From: an uncultured bacterium
Lineage (GTDB): Bacteria; Verrucomicrobiota; Lentisphaeria; Oligosphaerales; Oligosphaeraceae
Reading direction: 5' to 3'
Assembly: GCA_902776645.1 (NCBI GenBank)
Contig: CACYQT010000038.1
Location: 1-54,919, forward strand
DNA length: 54,919 bases
Made by a program: the position numbers and the translations under genes. The notes below the pieces were generated by a model. That model searched no databases. It was not told the DNA's origin and worked only from the letters and a program-made list of their open reading frames with translations. This document shows, in pieces, positions 15,848-25,501 of the stretch; the stretch's first letter is position 1, and each line of letters starts with the position of its first letter.

Positions 15848-17896
15848 TTATTTATAATCAATACCAAGACGTGTGAATTGGGCGGATGTGTTGAGGAAGG
15901 CGGCGGTCATCCAGAAGACCATCCAATTTTCCGCATAGCCGCCGCGAAGGGCCTCAATCGGTTCGAACGGAGGACGTTGCGCATAATTCGTGTGTTGGAT
16001 CTGCTCGCCTTGGCTGCCGTAGGCGTCCATCATCTGGCCGCAGTTGACGAACATCGGCACGACGAGTTTCTGCCAGTCCGGGCGGTTGAGATCGCGACCG
16101 ATCTTCCACAGATGCGGCAGGACGAAAATGCCGAAGACGTCCAGATGCATGTTTTGGACGGAGACGGCGGTCCATGCGCGGCTGATGAAATGGTTGTCGG
16201 CGAGACGGCTCGGCGGCATGGGGATGTCCCACAGCTGGACGTAGGTGAGGAAGACCTGCGTGGCGTGTTCCGTCGCTTCCAAATACTTGCGGTCCTTTGT
16301 GATGAGCCATGCTGCGTAGAAGGCGTACATGGCGCAGACGGCGCCCTCCTTGTCTTCGCAGCGCGCATCCAGCGTGCCGCCCCAATACGGTTCGTCCATC
16401 GTGATGTGGCGCGCGATGTAGTAGTCGGCGAGCTTGAGGACGGCCTGTTTCATCCGTTCGTCTTTGAAAATCATATAGGCGTTGGCGATCGGGGCGCCCA
16501 GCGTCGCTTCGCATGTGTTGACAGGCTTCCAATCATCCTTCAGGATACGGTTGACGAAGACGTCCGTGTTCTTCTTGCAGAACTCAAGCCATTCCTGCTT
16601 GACGGGCAGATTGTGCTCCTTGCGATCTAATAGCGTGGAGGTAAATGTCTCGAGCGCTTGGCCTTGCGAGACGAAATCCTTCCCGCTCCACTTCTTCGTC
16701 GGCACATCGTAGCGGACGCAGAAACCGTTTTCATCATATGGCGACTTGCACATGAAATCGATGGATTCCTCCGCGCGTTTCTCCCACTGTTCATCGCCGC
16801 ATTGCGGGCCGAGAATCGGCGCGACGTAGCCGAACGTCTCGCTGCGGCCGCACCATCCATAGACGATTTCGACGGGGGCGGGGAAGCCGACGGGATGGAA
16901 AAGGCTGCCCGCCACGCCTTCCTCGCGATGGTAACGCGTGAGCGCGTAGGCGTATTTTCTGCGGACGAGCCGCTGTCCGTCGATGTAGGGGACACGGGAC
17001 GGCTGCCAGAAGTTGATGGCGTAGTCCATGGCGGGGCAGAAACCGCTGCCTTTCTTGAAGTTGGAGGCGACTTGGATGGCGAAGGATTTCTCAACGGTCA
17101 TGTCCGGCTGAAGCGTCATGCAGGCGTTCGGCATTTCCAGCCATTTGCGTTGACCGGCCTTCACGACGCCGTCCGTTCCATTGCTGGAGACAAATCCCGT
17201 GTAGCACGCGAGCTCCGTCGCGTCCGCAAGATATTCGACGCCGAGCGACCACCAGAGATCGGGCCGTTCCGGATTGGGAACTGGCGACGGCAACGTGTGC
17301 AACGCGGCCATCGTCTGGTTGGATTGTTCCGATGACGCGAACGGCGCGGGATAACGGTGCTCTTCGTAGAACCCCTTGTTGCCGACTGCTTTAGGAAGTA
17401 CGGGAACGGCGCCGCTGGCGGCGCCTGACGGATTGCCGTAGTAGAGGATTCCAGGCAGCAAAATGCCGCCGAACGCTCCGGGCTGCTGCCAACGGGCGGA
17501 TAGCGTGACATGCGGCAACGGGGCGTTGCCTTTGTAATGCCAACGGCGCGTGATGAAGAGGACGCCGTCGCGCCATTCGCAGGAATCACGGCATTCGCAG
17601 ATTGCTCCGTTCGGGAGCGTTACGTCGCCGCGGAGCACGAAACCATCCAATGTTTTTTCGACGGAGGCGATTTTGCCGTGGGACCACGCCTGCGGATGGT
17701 TGTCCTTCCATTCCGTGGCGATGGACCAATGGCCTTCGGCGGGTGAATGGACGACGGCGCCGCCGTTGTCGGAAAGCGTCAGGATGCCGTCGGCAATGTC
17801 GGCCTTGAGGTTGTCGTTGGAGAATGTCGCAGGTTGTGCGATGGCTTCCGCGGCGACGAGGCCGCCGCAGAGTAGGCAGGTGAGCATGGTTTTCAT
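15848..17896 (-). CDS. Exported putative (alpha/alpha) glycosidase-like protein
   Basis: A 682-residue protein with signal peptide MKTMLTCLLCGGLVAAEAIA. The N-terminal half looks like a beta-sandwich (ADIADGILTLSDNGGAVVH, WHYKGNAPLPHVTLSARW). The C-terminal half is helical with evenly spaced Trp/Tyr-rich helices (DKEGAVCAMYAFYAAWLITKD, ADNHFISRAWTAVSVQNMH, GYAENWMVFWMTAAFL), the pattern of an (alpha/alpha)6 barrel as in six-hairpin glycosidases and polysaccharide lyases. No named family was recognised and catalytic residues cannot be assigned. It lies 24 bases upstream of the minus-strand DUF4838 gene in the same direction. Its start is abutted by heptamer repeats and lacks a Shine-Dalgarno sequence, which is unusual here. 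Confidence 0.75.
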   Translation of the reverse strand: MKTMLTCLLCGGLVAAEAIAQPATFSNDNLKADIADGILTLSDNGGAVVHSPAEGHWSIATEWKDNHPQAWSHGKIASVEKTLDGFVLRGDVTLPNGAICECRDSCEWRDGVLFITRRWHYKGNAPLPHVTLSARWQQPGAFGGILLPGILYYGNPSGAASGAVPVLPKAVGNKGFYEEHRYPAPFASSEQSNQTMAALHTLPSPVPNPERPDLWWSLGVEYLADATELACYTGFVSSNGTDGVVKAGQRKWLEMPNACMTLQPDMTVEKSFAIQVASNFKKGSGFCPAMDYAINFWQPSRVPYIDGQRLVRRKYAYALTRYHREEGVAGSLFHPVGFPAPVEIVYGWCGRSETFGYVAPILGPQCGDEQWEKRAEESIDFMCKSPYDENGFCVRYDVPTKKWSGKDFVSQGQALETFTSTLLDRKEHNLPVKQEWLEFCKKNTDVFVNRILKDDWKPVNTCEATLGAPIANAYMIFKDERMKQAVLKLADYYIARHITMDEPYWGGTLDARCEDKEGAVCAMYAFYAAWLITKDRKYLEATEHATQVFLTYVQLWDIPMPPSRLADNHFISRAWTAVSVQNMHLDVFGIFVLPHLWKIGRDLNRPDWQKLVVPMFVNCGQMMDAYGSQGEQIQHTNYAQRPPFEPIEALRGGYAENWMVFWMTAAFLNTSAQFTRLGIDYK

Positions 17897-17898
17897 GA

Positions 17899-17971
17899 GT
17901 GGTTGGTGGTTGGTGGTTAGTGGTTAGTTATTAATGCTGAATGCTGAATGCTGAATGCTGAATGCTGAATG
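17899..17971. repeat. Two adjacent heptamer arrays (GTGGTTG/A x4; AATGCTG x5)
   Basis: 17899-17926 holds four GTGGTTG/GTGGTTA units. 17933-17967 holds five exact AATGCTG units plus AATG. The first array touches the start codon of the 15848-17896 gene and the second reaches to within 13 bases of the preceding gene's stop. Confidence 0.95.
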
Positions 17972-17983
17972 TTTTTGGCTTAC

Positions 17984-19155
17984 TTACTGGGCTTCCCATG
18001 AATCGCCGTTTTTGCGGATGTTGATTTCCGCTTCGAACATCCATGACGGATCGCCGCGCGATTCCAGCGTGGAGCGGATGGTTGTTTCGTTCGGCGTGAC
18101 GGTGATGTCCCGCTGGAAGGAATCGTCGATGACAAGATGGATCGGCTTGGCCAGATCCAGCATGTCGCGATTGAGCAGAATGCGCATGGCGTTGGCGGGA
18201 TGGCGGAGCGCCACGCTGTTCTGAGCCTTGTCGTAAGTTGCTTCAATGACCTTTGTTCCGCTGGCGTCCCATTTTTCGCCGCCGTATTCCAGCCAGTAGA
18301 ACTGCGTGTAGGTTTTCGCCGTTTCCTTTCCGTCGGCGACGCGGCTGGCGGCGATGTTGCTCAAATCCCAGAAGACGTGTTTCGGAATCGGATTGCGGGT
18401 GAAACGCTCCAGCCAGCGGATGGCGTTCGTGTCGGTGGCTTCACGCGGGAAGCGCTCCTTTCCGTTGAGCCAACCGCTGTAATCGACGATGATCTCCTGC
18501 GGGACGATGTCGGGAATGTTGTCGCGGAAGCCGTGGCCTCTGTTCGAATGGAGATGGAGGCGATGCGGGAAGAGGCCTTGATGGAGGTTCGCCATGGCGT
18601 CGAGTTTCTCCGTGTATTCGGCGGCCTGCCGCGCGCGGTCGTAGGCGACGTCGTTGGAACCAAGCTGAATCAAAAACGGAAGATTTGCCAAGTTGTTGAT
18701 GCTGATGCCGTTGGGATGGCCGGCGGACATGTTGGCGGCGGCGAATCGGTCACTCATGCGGGAGGCGATCTGATAGACGCCGTCGCCGCCGGCGGTGTCG
18801 CAACGTAGATGCCGCATTTGACGGAACTTCTGTAGTAGATTTTCATATGCTCCCACTGCGAGTCGTTGACTTCCGGCGCGGTTCCGCCGCCGCCGTGGAG
18901 GGCGATGAACAGGGGGTAGCCGCCTTCCGGTTCGTCGCCGATCTGATACAGGGCGAATTTCATGACGGAATTCTTATAGGGAATGGCGGATTCGGCCATT
19001 TCCTTCTGGCGCTGCGGATCTTCCGTTATTTTCTTAAGGTACTGCGCCCAGCAGTCCTTCTTGAAGGCGTCGATTTTGTCGAACGGAAGCGTCTGGGCGT
19101 GGGCGGCGGTCAGCATGAGCGTGAAGGAAAGCATGAAAAAGCAACGTGTGGTCAT
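17984..19155 (-). pseudogene. Broken exported alpha/beta hydrolase (esterase/phospholipase-like)
   Basis: Two overlapping frames on the minus strand make up one gene. The first (19155 to 18754) has a signal peptide (SFTLMLTAAHAQT), then YPLFIALHGGGGT and KCGIYVAT, and runs out of frame. The second (from about 18800 to 17984) resumes with AGGDGVYQIASRM, NMSAGHPNGISINNLANLP, the acid region GSNDVAYDR and the His region NRGHGFRD, then a C-terminal beta domain. In this family a stretch ending in a GxSAGG nucleophile elbow separates the halves. Here it is gone and the frame shifts at about 18795-18806, so an internal deletion removed the catalytic Ser. The downstream half may still be translated but cannot be a working hydrolase. 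An assembly error is the alternative. Confidence 0.75.
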
Positions 19156-19163
19156 GGTGGTTA

Positions 19164-21761
19164 TTACCTTTCAATCAAATACCAAAGACTCTTGTCGTCG
19201 GCGGTGACGGCGATATTTTTCGCGCTGACGACGCGGGAGGCGGCGGCCGTGCCGTCGCCTTTCAGGACGGTGAGTTTCACATCGCCGTCGAAGGGCAGGG
19301 CGATGGTTGCGGGAACGATTTCGGAGACGACGGGCGATTCGGCCCAGCGGTCGCGGCCTCTGCCGGCGACCGTCGTGCGTGTTTCATTCCATTTGAAATT
19401 CGTATTTTCAGAACGGGCGGATGCGGCCAGCAGGATGCGGCGGCTTTCCGCGATGGGCTTTTCGTCCAAAGCGATCATGCTGATGCAGGAGAAGGCCGGC
19501 AAGTCTTTGGGCCATGGGCGGTTGGCGATGTCGAAGCGGACATCGCCGACGGTGAATGAGCGGCCTGCGACATGGCCTGCGACGAGCCGTGCGGAGGGAA
19601 GGTTCAGTGTGGTCCATGCGCCGTCCGGATCGCCGGGGAAGATACGGTATGAGCCGTCTTCGCTGCAAGCGACTCCTTTGTCATCCTTTATGGCCTTGCC
19701 ATCGCCTTCCACAAGGGCAGGTTTGTCGATGTCATCGACGATGCGGTTGACGATTCGCTGCGAGACGGCGGCGATGCCTTCGCCGCCCAGTTGCGACAGA
19801 AGGGCCACCGGGCCTTTATGGTGGGTGGTGAGCGAGGCGATTTGGCTGCGCGGAATGCCGACGACGGTCTGTTTGGCGGCTGTCGGCATCAGACGGTTGC
19901 GGTAGAGAATGGAGGCGAATGGCATGTGGACAAGCATGGAGTCGCGGTGCGCGATTTGGAAGTAGCTGCGAATGTACGGTTTGGAATAGTCATGCCCGAA
20001 GTCGAAATAGGTGTAGCTGAAGAAGGCGTCCCAGTCCTGGATGGAGGCGATGACGCTGTACAGGAGGAACAAATCGGCGGAGTGGTCGTTCGGCGCGGGA
20101 ATGTTGTATTCGGACACGCTGAACGGCTTGCCTTGGACGCGCCATGGGGCGAGCTGTATGATGCAGCCGCCGGACGGGCTGGCGATGTCGGCTGAATTCT
20201 GAATGCGGAAGGCGATGGTGGTGCCTTTTTCGTCCTTCGTGTAGGAAGGATGCTGCCAGTAGGCGTGGATGTCGATGTAGTCGGAGATTTCCGTTTCGCG
20301 TTTTATACCCCCTGCGGTGCCGTAGCTGACCTGCGTGTCCGTCACGGGCATTTTGCAGCCGACGACGTTGGTGACATGGTTCTTAAGCCGTCTGGTCGTC
20401 GCCATTTCCGTGTCGATGAGGAAGGCGTAGAAATCCTCCATGACCGGCGCCATCGCATCCGCCGCCGGAATTGGGATGCCGCCGGCCAGCGTGCATTCGG
20501 GCGGCAGCTTGCGGCCGCCACCGCGGCGGATCTGGAAGTCTTTGATTTCCACGTCGCCGAGCTTGTTGTTGATGGAGAAATTGACGCGGTGGAAAGCGTC
20601 GTTGACGGCTGTGGGAACTTCGCCGAAGACGGAGAAATCCTGCCATTCCGGCGTGAGTTCGCATTTGATTCTCAGACCGAGTCCCTGCCATGGGGCGGCA
20701 TCCAGCATGATGCCGTGGGTAACAGTCGATGATGTGACGCTGCGAGCCTTGAACGACAGTGTGTAAAGGCCAGGCTCCAGCTTGATTTTCTTGATCTGCA
20801 ATTGGAGGTTCCAATCGGCCGAACCGGTCTTCGTGGTCTGCCAGTGAGCGGCGCCGTCTTCCGTCTGCGTGAGGATCGAATCCGAACCGCCGGCGTTTTC
20901 TCTCGACCAGCCATTTTTACCGGAAACAACCGTTTCGCCGAGCGGCTGGTAGTCTTTCTCCCAAGAGGCGCGGAGAGCTTCGTCCGTTCCGTACTTTTTC
21001 TTCAGCCACGCCGTCCATTGGGAGACGAATTCCGTTTGGAATTCGGGAGGAAGCTTCTTCAAATCGTCGCGAAAATCCGTGATCATCGTGTTCTCGTTGT
21101 TCAATTCGATGCACATGATGCCGGGCGTTTCTGCATAACGAATTCCCGTGACCGTGTTTACGCGCCCCAATAGCTTGCTCGCGTAGTCCTCCTGATATTC
21201 GATGTACGGCGGATACCAGCGGTCGAGAATCTTGCCCATGCGGAACGCCTGGATGCCGCCCGGCTGATTGGGATACATCCGCGCCACATGGAGATTGACG
21301 TTGATCCAGACGCCTTCCTGAATGCAGTTTGCGATGAATTGGTCCAGTTTTTTGAGATTCTCTTCGTTGAATTCGCTCTTCTTGGCGTCCTGCCAGATGG
21401 CGGCATTGTTCCAATTCAGATCCATGAAATGGAGGCGCAGGCAGTTGAAGCCGTACTGGCGGAGCCGTTTGGCGAGCTTCCGGCCGTCCTCCGGCTCGGG
21501 GAAGCATGCGTCGCCTGTCATATTCGTGCCGAAAAAGCGCAACGGGATGTTGCGGTCATCGACGAAATGACCGTCTTTCACACGGATAAATCCATGGTAA
21601 CCAGCTGGTTCCGTTGTCAGATAACCGACGTCCACGGGCGTGCCGGACGGCGCTTCAAGGCTTGGAATTTCAAACGCGGTCCAGCCGGGCGTGTCAGGCG
21701 TGACTTGCGAGTAGACGGCGAAGCACATCAGCAGGGCGATGGTGTTCAGATATTTCATCAT
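19164..21761 (-). CDS. Exported GH5-like glycoside hydrolase with inserted CBM
   Basis: An 865-residue protein beginning at the first of two adjacent ATGs (21761), behind AAAAAAGGA. The signal peptide is about residues 1-19. The barrel begins with FIRVKDGHFVDDRN and FFGTNMTG, and strand 4 carries IELNNEN with Asn222-Glu223 as probable acid/base. At about 275-415 a beta-sandwich carbohydrate-binding domain (LYTLSFKARS, FHRVNFSINN) interrupts the barrel, which resumes with DYIDIHAYWQHP and PFSVSEYN, giving Glu551 as probable nucleophile. The C-terminal 150 residues form a further beta domain. The overall pattern is that of clan GH-A (GH5-related) enzymes. It is the promoter-proximal gene of the minus-strand glycosidase group and is followed by the broken hydrolase after only eight bases. 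Substrate is unknown. Confidence 0.8.
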   Translation of the reverse strand: MMKYLNTIALLMCFAVYSQVTPDTPGWTAFEIPSLEAPSGTPVDVGYLTTEPAGYHGFIRVKDGHFVDDRNIPLRFFGTNMTGDACFPEPEDGRKLAKRLRQYGFNCLRLHFMDLNWNNAAIWQDAKKSEFNEENLKKLDQFIANCIQEGVWINVNLHVARMYPNQPGGIQAFRMGKILDRWYPPYIEYQEDYASKLLGRVNTVTGIRYAETPGIMCIELNNENTMITDFRDDLKKLPPEFQTEFVSQWTAWLKKKYGTDEALRASWEKDYQPLGETVVSGKNGWSRENAGGSDSILTQTEDGAAHWQTTKTGSADWNLQLQIKKIKLEPGLYTLSFKARSVTSSTVTHGIMLDAAPWQGLGLRIKCELTPEWQDFSVFGEVPTAVNDAFHRVNFSINNKLGDVEIKDFQIRRGGGRKLPPECTLAGGIPIPAADAMAPVMEDFYAFLIDTEMATTRRLKNHVTNVVGCKMPVTDTQVSYGTAGGIKRETEISDYIDIHAYWQHPSYTKDEKGTTIAFRIQNSADIASPSGGCIIQLAPWRVQGKPFSVSEYNIPAPNDHSADLFLLYSVIASIQDWDAFFSYTYFDFGHDYSKPYIRSYFQIAHRDSMLVHMPFASILYRNRLMPTAAKQTVVGIPRSQIASLTTHHKGPVALLSQLGGEGIAAVSQRIVNRIVDDIDKPALVEGDGKAIKDDKGVACSEDGSYRIFPGDPDGAWTTLNLPSARLVAGHVAGRSFTVGDVRFDIANRPWPKDLPAFSCISMIALDEKPIAESRRILLAASARSENTNFKWNETRTTVAGRGRDRWAESPVVSEIVPATIALPFDGDVKLTVLKGDGTAAASRVVSAKNIAVTADDKSLWYLIER

Positions 21762-21806
21762 GCGTTCCTTTTTTCTGGTTGGATTTTTGCCGACAAACAA
21801 TTATAC

Positions 21807-21834
21807 AATGTACATGGTTGAAATGGCAAGTCAA
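21807..21834 (-). promoter_or_regulatory. Predicted promoter of minus-strand glycosidase group
   Basis: Minus-strand TTGACT (21829-21834) and TACATT (21807-21812) with a 16-base spacer, 45 bases before the start of the GH5-like gene, in the divergent gap. Confidence 0.55.
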
Positions 21835-21898
21835 ATTATATGGCGCATGCGGGAAAACGTGCTATCTTATTTCGATGATTTTATATTGGTAATCGGTC

Positions 21899-21919
21899 GG
21901 ACGGCGGACGCCGTCCGCC
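21899..21919. promoter_or_regulatory. Small palindrome in leader of phosphodiesterase-like gene
   Basis: GGCGGAC at 21903-21909 pairs with GTCCGCC at 21913-21919, and an overlapping alternative pairs 21899-21906 with 21909-21916. It lies 38 bases before the start codon and could be a leader hairpin; no partner is known. Confidence 0.35.
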
Positions 21920-21956
21920 TGCGATGTGTTTTCAGTTCAAAAAAAGGAAAGACGGC

Positions 21957-22733
21957 ATGAAGAAGGTTGTGTTGATTCTGGTTGACGGAATGCGTCCGGA
22001 AAGTCTTGCGCTTTGCGGGAATCCGTTCGTGAAGGAAATGGAGGCCCATAGCACCTATACGCTCAAGGGGACGACGGTCATGCCGTCCGTGACGCTGCCC
22101 TGCCACATGTCGTTGTTCCACAGCGTCGCGCCGCAGCGCCATGGCATCTTGACGAACACCTACGTCCCGCAGGTCCGCCCGATCCGCGGCATCTGTGAAG
22201 TGATGAAAGCCGCCGGCAAGAAGAGCGCTCTTTTCTACAACTGGGAGCAACTGAAGGATTTGGCGCAGCCTGGCTCACTCTGCTACGCGAATTTCATCGC
22301 CGGACACGACTACGGCTATGAAGAAGCCAACAAGATGCTGACGGACAACGTCATCCCGTTCCTGAAGACAGGCGTCGCCGATTTCACGTTCCTCTATCTG
22401 GGCTGGACGGATGAAGCAGGACACGCAAAGGGCTGGATGGGAGAGGAATACCTCCGCTCCGTCGATGAAAGCTTCAAATGCATCGAAGCCGTCTGCCGTT
22501 CGCTTTCCGACGACTATCTGGTCGTCCTGACGGCCGACCACGGCGGCCATGACCGCTCCCACGGCACGGACAAGCCCGAAGACATGACGATTCCGATTCT
22601 GTTCTATCATCCGTCCTTCTCCTCCAAGGACTTGGGCGATGCGAACATCATCGACATCGCGCCGACGATCGCCTCCGTCATGGGCGTCGCCGCCGACGGC
22701 GACTGGGAAGGCAAGGCGCTGGAAATCCAGTAA
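21957..22733 (+). CDS. Alkaline-phosphatase-superfamily phosphodiesterase-like protein
   Basis: A 258-residue cytoplasmic protein starting at ATG 21957, which has AAAAAAAGGAAAG upstream; in-frame starts further up lack a binding site. It belongs to the type I phosphodiesterase/nucleotide pyrophosphatase group of the alkaline phosphatase superfamily. The first metal ligand is Asp10 in LILVDGM, the probable Thr nucleophile is in PSVTLPCHMS (Thr46), and further metal ligands lie in WTDEAGHAKG and TADHGGHDRSH, so the two-metal site looks complete. The substrate may be a nucleotide, sugar phosphate or phosphonate. It is convergent with the BNR gene, with only seven bases between the stops and no terminator visible. 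Confidence 0.87.
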   Translation: MKKVVLILVDGMRPESLALCGNPFVKEMEAHSTYTLKGTTVMPSVTLPCHMSLFHSVAPQRHGILTNTYVPQVRPIRGICEVMKAAGKKSALFYNWEQLKDLAQPGSLCYANFIAGHDYGYEEANKMLTDNVIPFLKTGVADFTFLYLGWTDEAGHAKGWMGEEYLRSVDESFKCIEAVCRSLSDDYLVVLTADHGGHDRSHGTDKPEDMTIPILFYHPSFSSKDLGDANIIDIAPTIASVMGVAADGDWEGKALEIQ

Positions 22734-22740
22734 TTTTGCC

Positions 22741-23943
22741 CTATTGCGTATTCTTTGCCGTAAAAGATTGTACCACAGGATGTTTGAGGAGGACGAAGCC
22801 TGAGACGTTCTTGCCTGCAAGAACGTCTTCCTCCTTGAATACGGCCATCAGGATTTCGCCGCATTCACGTTTGTAGTCGTATTGGATGTGGATGCGGCCG
22901 TCTGATGTCTGGAAACCGTCAGGATAGGAGATGCCTTTCCGTTCGTCCAGCAGGAGGCCGCCAAGCCATGTATGTCCGTCGTCTTTTGAAATATAGGCGG
23001 TCATGAAAGATCGTTCCAATGGAGCGTCCGGATTGGCGTGACGTATTAATAAGAGGTTGCCCGACTGTAATTTACGTATGAAGAAGCGCGCGCTCGCGTT
23101 GGTGAAAGACGTGCGTTCGGGCGTCGTCCATGTGCGGCCGCCGTCCGTCGAGATGCTTTGCGTCGTGCCGTTCGTGATGCGCGTGTACATGAGGAGCGAG
23201 CCGTCTTTTCGTTCGACGATCATCGGTTCGTCGAACGTGGAAAGCTCCCGGGCGTTGCGGACATGGCCGATTCGTTCCCATGTCTTGCCCATGTCTCGTG
23301 ATGCGAAGATGTTGACGCCGCGTTGATCCTCCAGTTCAGAGAAGAAATTGAATCGCGGTCCTTTGGGATCTTGAAGCTTCTTTTCGATTTTTTCGTAATT
23401 GGCGGGCCAGAGGGAAATGGGCAGAAGCCATGTGCCGTTGGAAAGAACCGTCGGTTTGTTGAGGGAGGCGCCATGCCATATGCGGACGGGTGCTGACCAT
23501 GTTGGCTGTTCGCTGTCCGGATTTTCGCAGACGGAAAACCATGAGCCTGAACGGCCGTCGAAATAGCCGAGACTTTGCGTGAAGAAGAGGAAAAGCCGTC
23601 CGTCCGGTGCGGTCCAGAGGTTGGCGACAACGGCCGATAGATGGATTCCGCAATCCGCATAGCCCGGATCGAGAATGAATTGCGGCTTGGAGAACGTCAT
23701 GCCGCCGTCGTCGCTGTAGGCGAGAATGACGACGGCGTCTTCGTTGTCGCCGCCTGCGAACCACGCCAGCCAGACGCGTCCCGCGGGCGTGATGTCCATG
23801 CCGCAGCTCATCGTGTAGTCATCGACATCCGGCCAATAACGCAATGGCGGATTGGCCTTCACTTCCGCAGGGCGCAACGCCTTCGGCAACTGCGTGGCCA
23901 TGAATTCACGATACATATTGAAATCATATTGTCTGGTTGGCAT
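22741..23943 (-). CDS. BNR/sialidase-like beta-propeller protein
   Basis: A 400-residue protein without a signal peptide. Four Asp-box motifs (SxDxGxTW type) are visible: SDDGGMTF (77-84), SRDMGKTW, STDGGRTW and SKDDGHTW, arranged as in the six-bladed sialidase propeller. Several sialidase-like conserved blocks are present (AFIRK-like FFIRKLQSGNLLLIRH and LTRI-like LLMYTRITNG), but no N-terminal R-I-P arginine motif, so sialidase activity is not certain. Related PVC proteins are annotated exo-alpha-sialidase. The lack of a signal peptide implies it works on imported oligosaccharides or has a non-catalytic role. The gene is divergent from the MATE exporter. Confidence 0.8.
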   Translation of the reverse strand: MPTRQYDFNMYREFMATQLPKALRPAEVKANPPLRYWPDVDDYTMSCGMDITPAGRVWLAWFAGGDNEDAVVILAYSDDGGMTFSKPQFILDPGYADCGIHLSAVVANLWTAPDGRLFLFFTQSLGYFDGRSGSWFSVCENPDSEQPTWSAPVRIWHGASLNKPTVLSNGTWLLPISLWPANYEKIEKKLQDPKGPRFNFFSELEDQRGVNIFASRDMGKTWERIGHVRNARELSTFDEPMIVERKDGSLLMYTRITNGTTQSISTDGGRTWTTPERTSFTNASARFFIRKLQSGNLLLIRHANPDAPLERSFMTAYISKDDGHTWLGGLLLDERKGISYPDGFQTSDGRIHIQYDYKRECGEILMAVFKEEDVLAGKNVSGFVLLKHPVVQSFTAKNTQ

Positions 23944-24113
23944 GGTTGATTCCTTTGCAAGTGGTTGGAGAACAAATTACCATAATATGCTTTTTTAGAA
24001 AATACAATTCTTTCAATAGGACAATGGAGACAACTGGGACGATTGGGCATGATGGTGCTTCCTGTGGCTTGGAAAAGTTTGCCATTGGCCGTCCATGGTT
24101 TACATTTAGTAAT

Positions 24114-25472
24114 ATGAATAGCCATCACTCCAAATACACCATGGACATGTGCCATGGGCCGCTGCTGCGCGAGATCATCGTCTTCGCATGGCCGCTGTTC
24201 TGCTCGACGCTGCTGCAGCTGACGTTCACGTCCGCCGACCACATCGTCGTGGGGCGTTTCGCGTCGCCGTTGGCGTTGGCCGCGGTCGGTTCGACGACGG
24301 TCGTGACAAATCTGATCATCAACTTCTTCATGGGCATCTCCATCGGCGCGAACGTCTTGACGGCGCATTTCTACGGGGCGGGCGAATATTCGCGGCTGAA
24401 AGACACCGTGAACACGGCGATGACGATTTCCGTTTTCGGCGGCATTGTGATGGGGCTGCTGGGCATCGCCGTTTCGCGGCCTGTCCTGCTGATGATCAAC
24501 ACGCCGCTGGACGTTCTGGACAAGGGCGTCCTGTACATGCGCATCTATTTCGCGGGCATGCCGTTCATCATGATCTACAATTTCGGCAGCGCCGTCCTGC
24601 GGGCCATCGGTGACACGAAACGCGCGTTGTACTATCTGACGACGGCCGGAATCATCAATTTCGTTTTGAATTTGATCTTTGTCATTTGTTTCCACATGGA
24701 TGCGGACGGCGTCGCGACGGCGACCGTGATTTCGCAGATGTTCTCCGCATGTCTCGTATGGCGCGCCATCGCGAACACGGAGGAGATCGGCGGTTTGCAT
24801 GTCCGCGAGCTGAAACTGGATCCGGCCATCCTCAAGCAGATCATCAAGCTGGGCTTGCCGGCGGGCTTCCAGAGCGTCAGCTTCTCCATTGCGAACATCG
24901 TCATCCAATCGTCCATCAATTCGTTCGGCTCGCTGGCGATGGCGGGCAACACGGCGGCGCTGAACATCGAGATGCTCGTGAATTCAGGCTCCAGTGCCTT
25001 CCACCACACGGCCATCAGTTTTACGGGCCAACTATATGGCGGAAAGGCATTTGCGCGGATGAAGAAATTCATCTTCTATTGCCTTGGCATGTCTGAAGTG
25101 GTCGTCATGACAATGGCGTTGACGGCGCTGTATTTCGGTCCGCAGCTGATGCTGCTGTTCACGAAGGATCCGGTGGTCGTCGATTGGGGCATGCAGCGCA
25201 TGCGCATCGTGTTCGTGTTCTACTTCACGCATAGTTTCATGCAGGTCTTCAGCGGGACGATGCGCGGCATCGGCAAGTCGTTCGCGGCGTTCATCATCGT
25301 GTTGTTCTGCGCATGCGTCTTCCGCATCCTGTGGATTTTGTTCATCTTCCCGCATCACCGCACGCTTGGCGGACTGCTGATGTGCTTCCCCGTGTCATGG
25401 CTGCTGGTTTCGGCCGTGTCCGGAATCTATCTGGCGATTGTCTTCAAGAGAGAACTCCGCGTCACCGTGTGA
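24114..25472 (+). CDS. MATE-family efflux transporter
   Basis: A 452-residue protein if started at ATG 24114. ATG 24141 gives the more usual beginning (MDMCHGPLLREIIVFAWPL), and neither has a strong ribosome-binding site. A dozen hydrophobic segments cover the length, and the typical MATE features are seen: GPLLREI before the first helix, TSADHIVVGRFASPLALAAVG in the first repeat, PFIMIYNFGSAVLRAIGDTKRALYY, and KLGLPAGFQSV opening the second repeat. These antiporters expel drugs or metabolites using sodium or proton gradients. It is followed after 29 bases by the metallophosphatase-like gene and probably heads the 24114-29907 operon, where it may export a compound made or released by the other products. 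Confidence 0.9.
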   Translation: MNSHHSKYTMDMCHGPLLREIIVFAWPLFCSTLLQLTFTSADHIVVGRFASPLALAAVGSTTVVTNLIINFFMGISIGANVLTAHFYGAGEYSRLKDTVNTAMTISVFGGIVMGLLGIAVSRPVLLMINTPLDVLDKGVLYMRIYFAGMPFIMIYNFGSAVLRAIGDTKRALYYLTTAGIINFVLNLIFVICFHMDADGVATATVISQMFSACLVWRAIANTEEIGGLHVRELKLDPAILKQIIKLGLPAGFQSVSFSIANIVIQSSINSFGSLAMAGNTAALNIEMLVNSGSSAFHHTAISFTGQLYGGKAFARMKKFIFYCLGMSEVVVMTMALTALYFGPQLMLLFTKDPVVVDWGMQRMRIVFVFYFTHSFMQVFSGTMRGIGKSFAAFIIVLFCACVFRILWILFIFPHHRTLGGLLMCFPVSWLLVSAVSGIYLAIVFKRELRVTV

Positions 25473-25501
25473 TATCACCCAACATCAAGAAGGAGAGGAA
25501 C

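Noticed and set aside
14042..16630. An 862-codon open frame on the plus strand
   Set aside because: It lies antisense to the DUF4838 and glycosidase-like genes, whose proteins have clear signal peptides and family motifs. GC-rich codons leave the opposite frame open, and its translation is Arg/Val/Ala/Asp-rich without recognisable domains.
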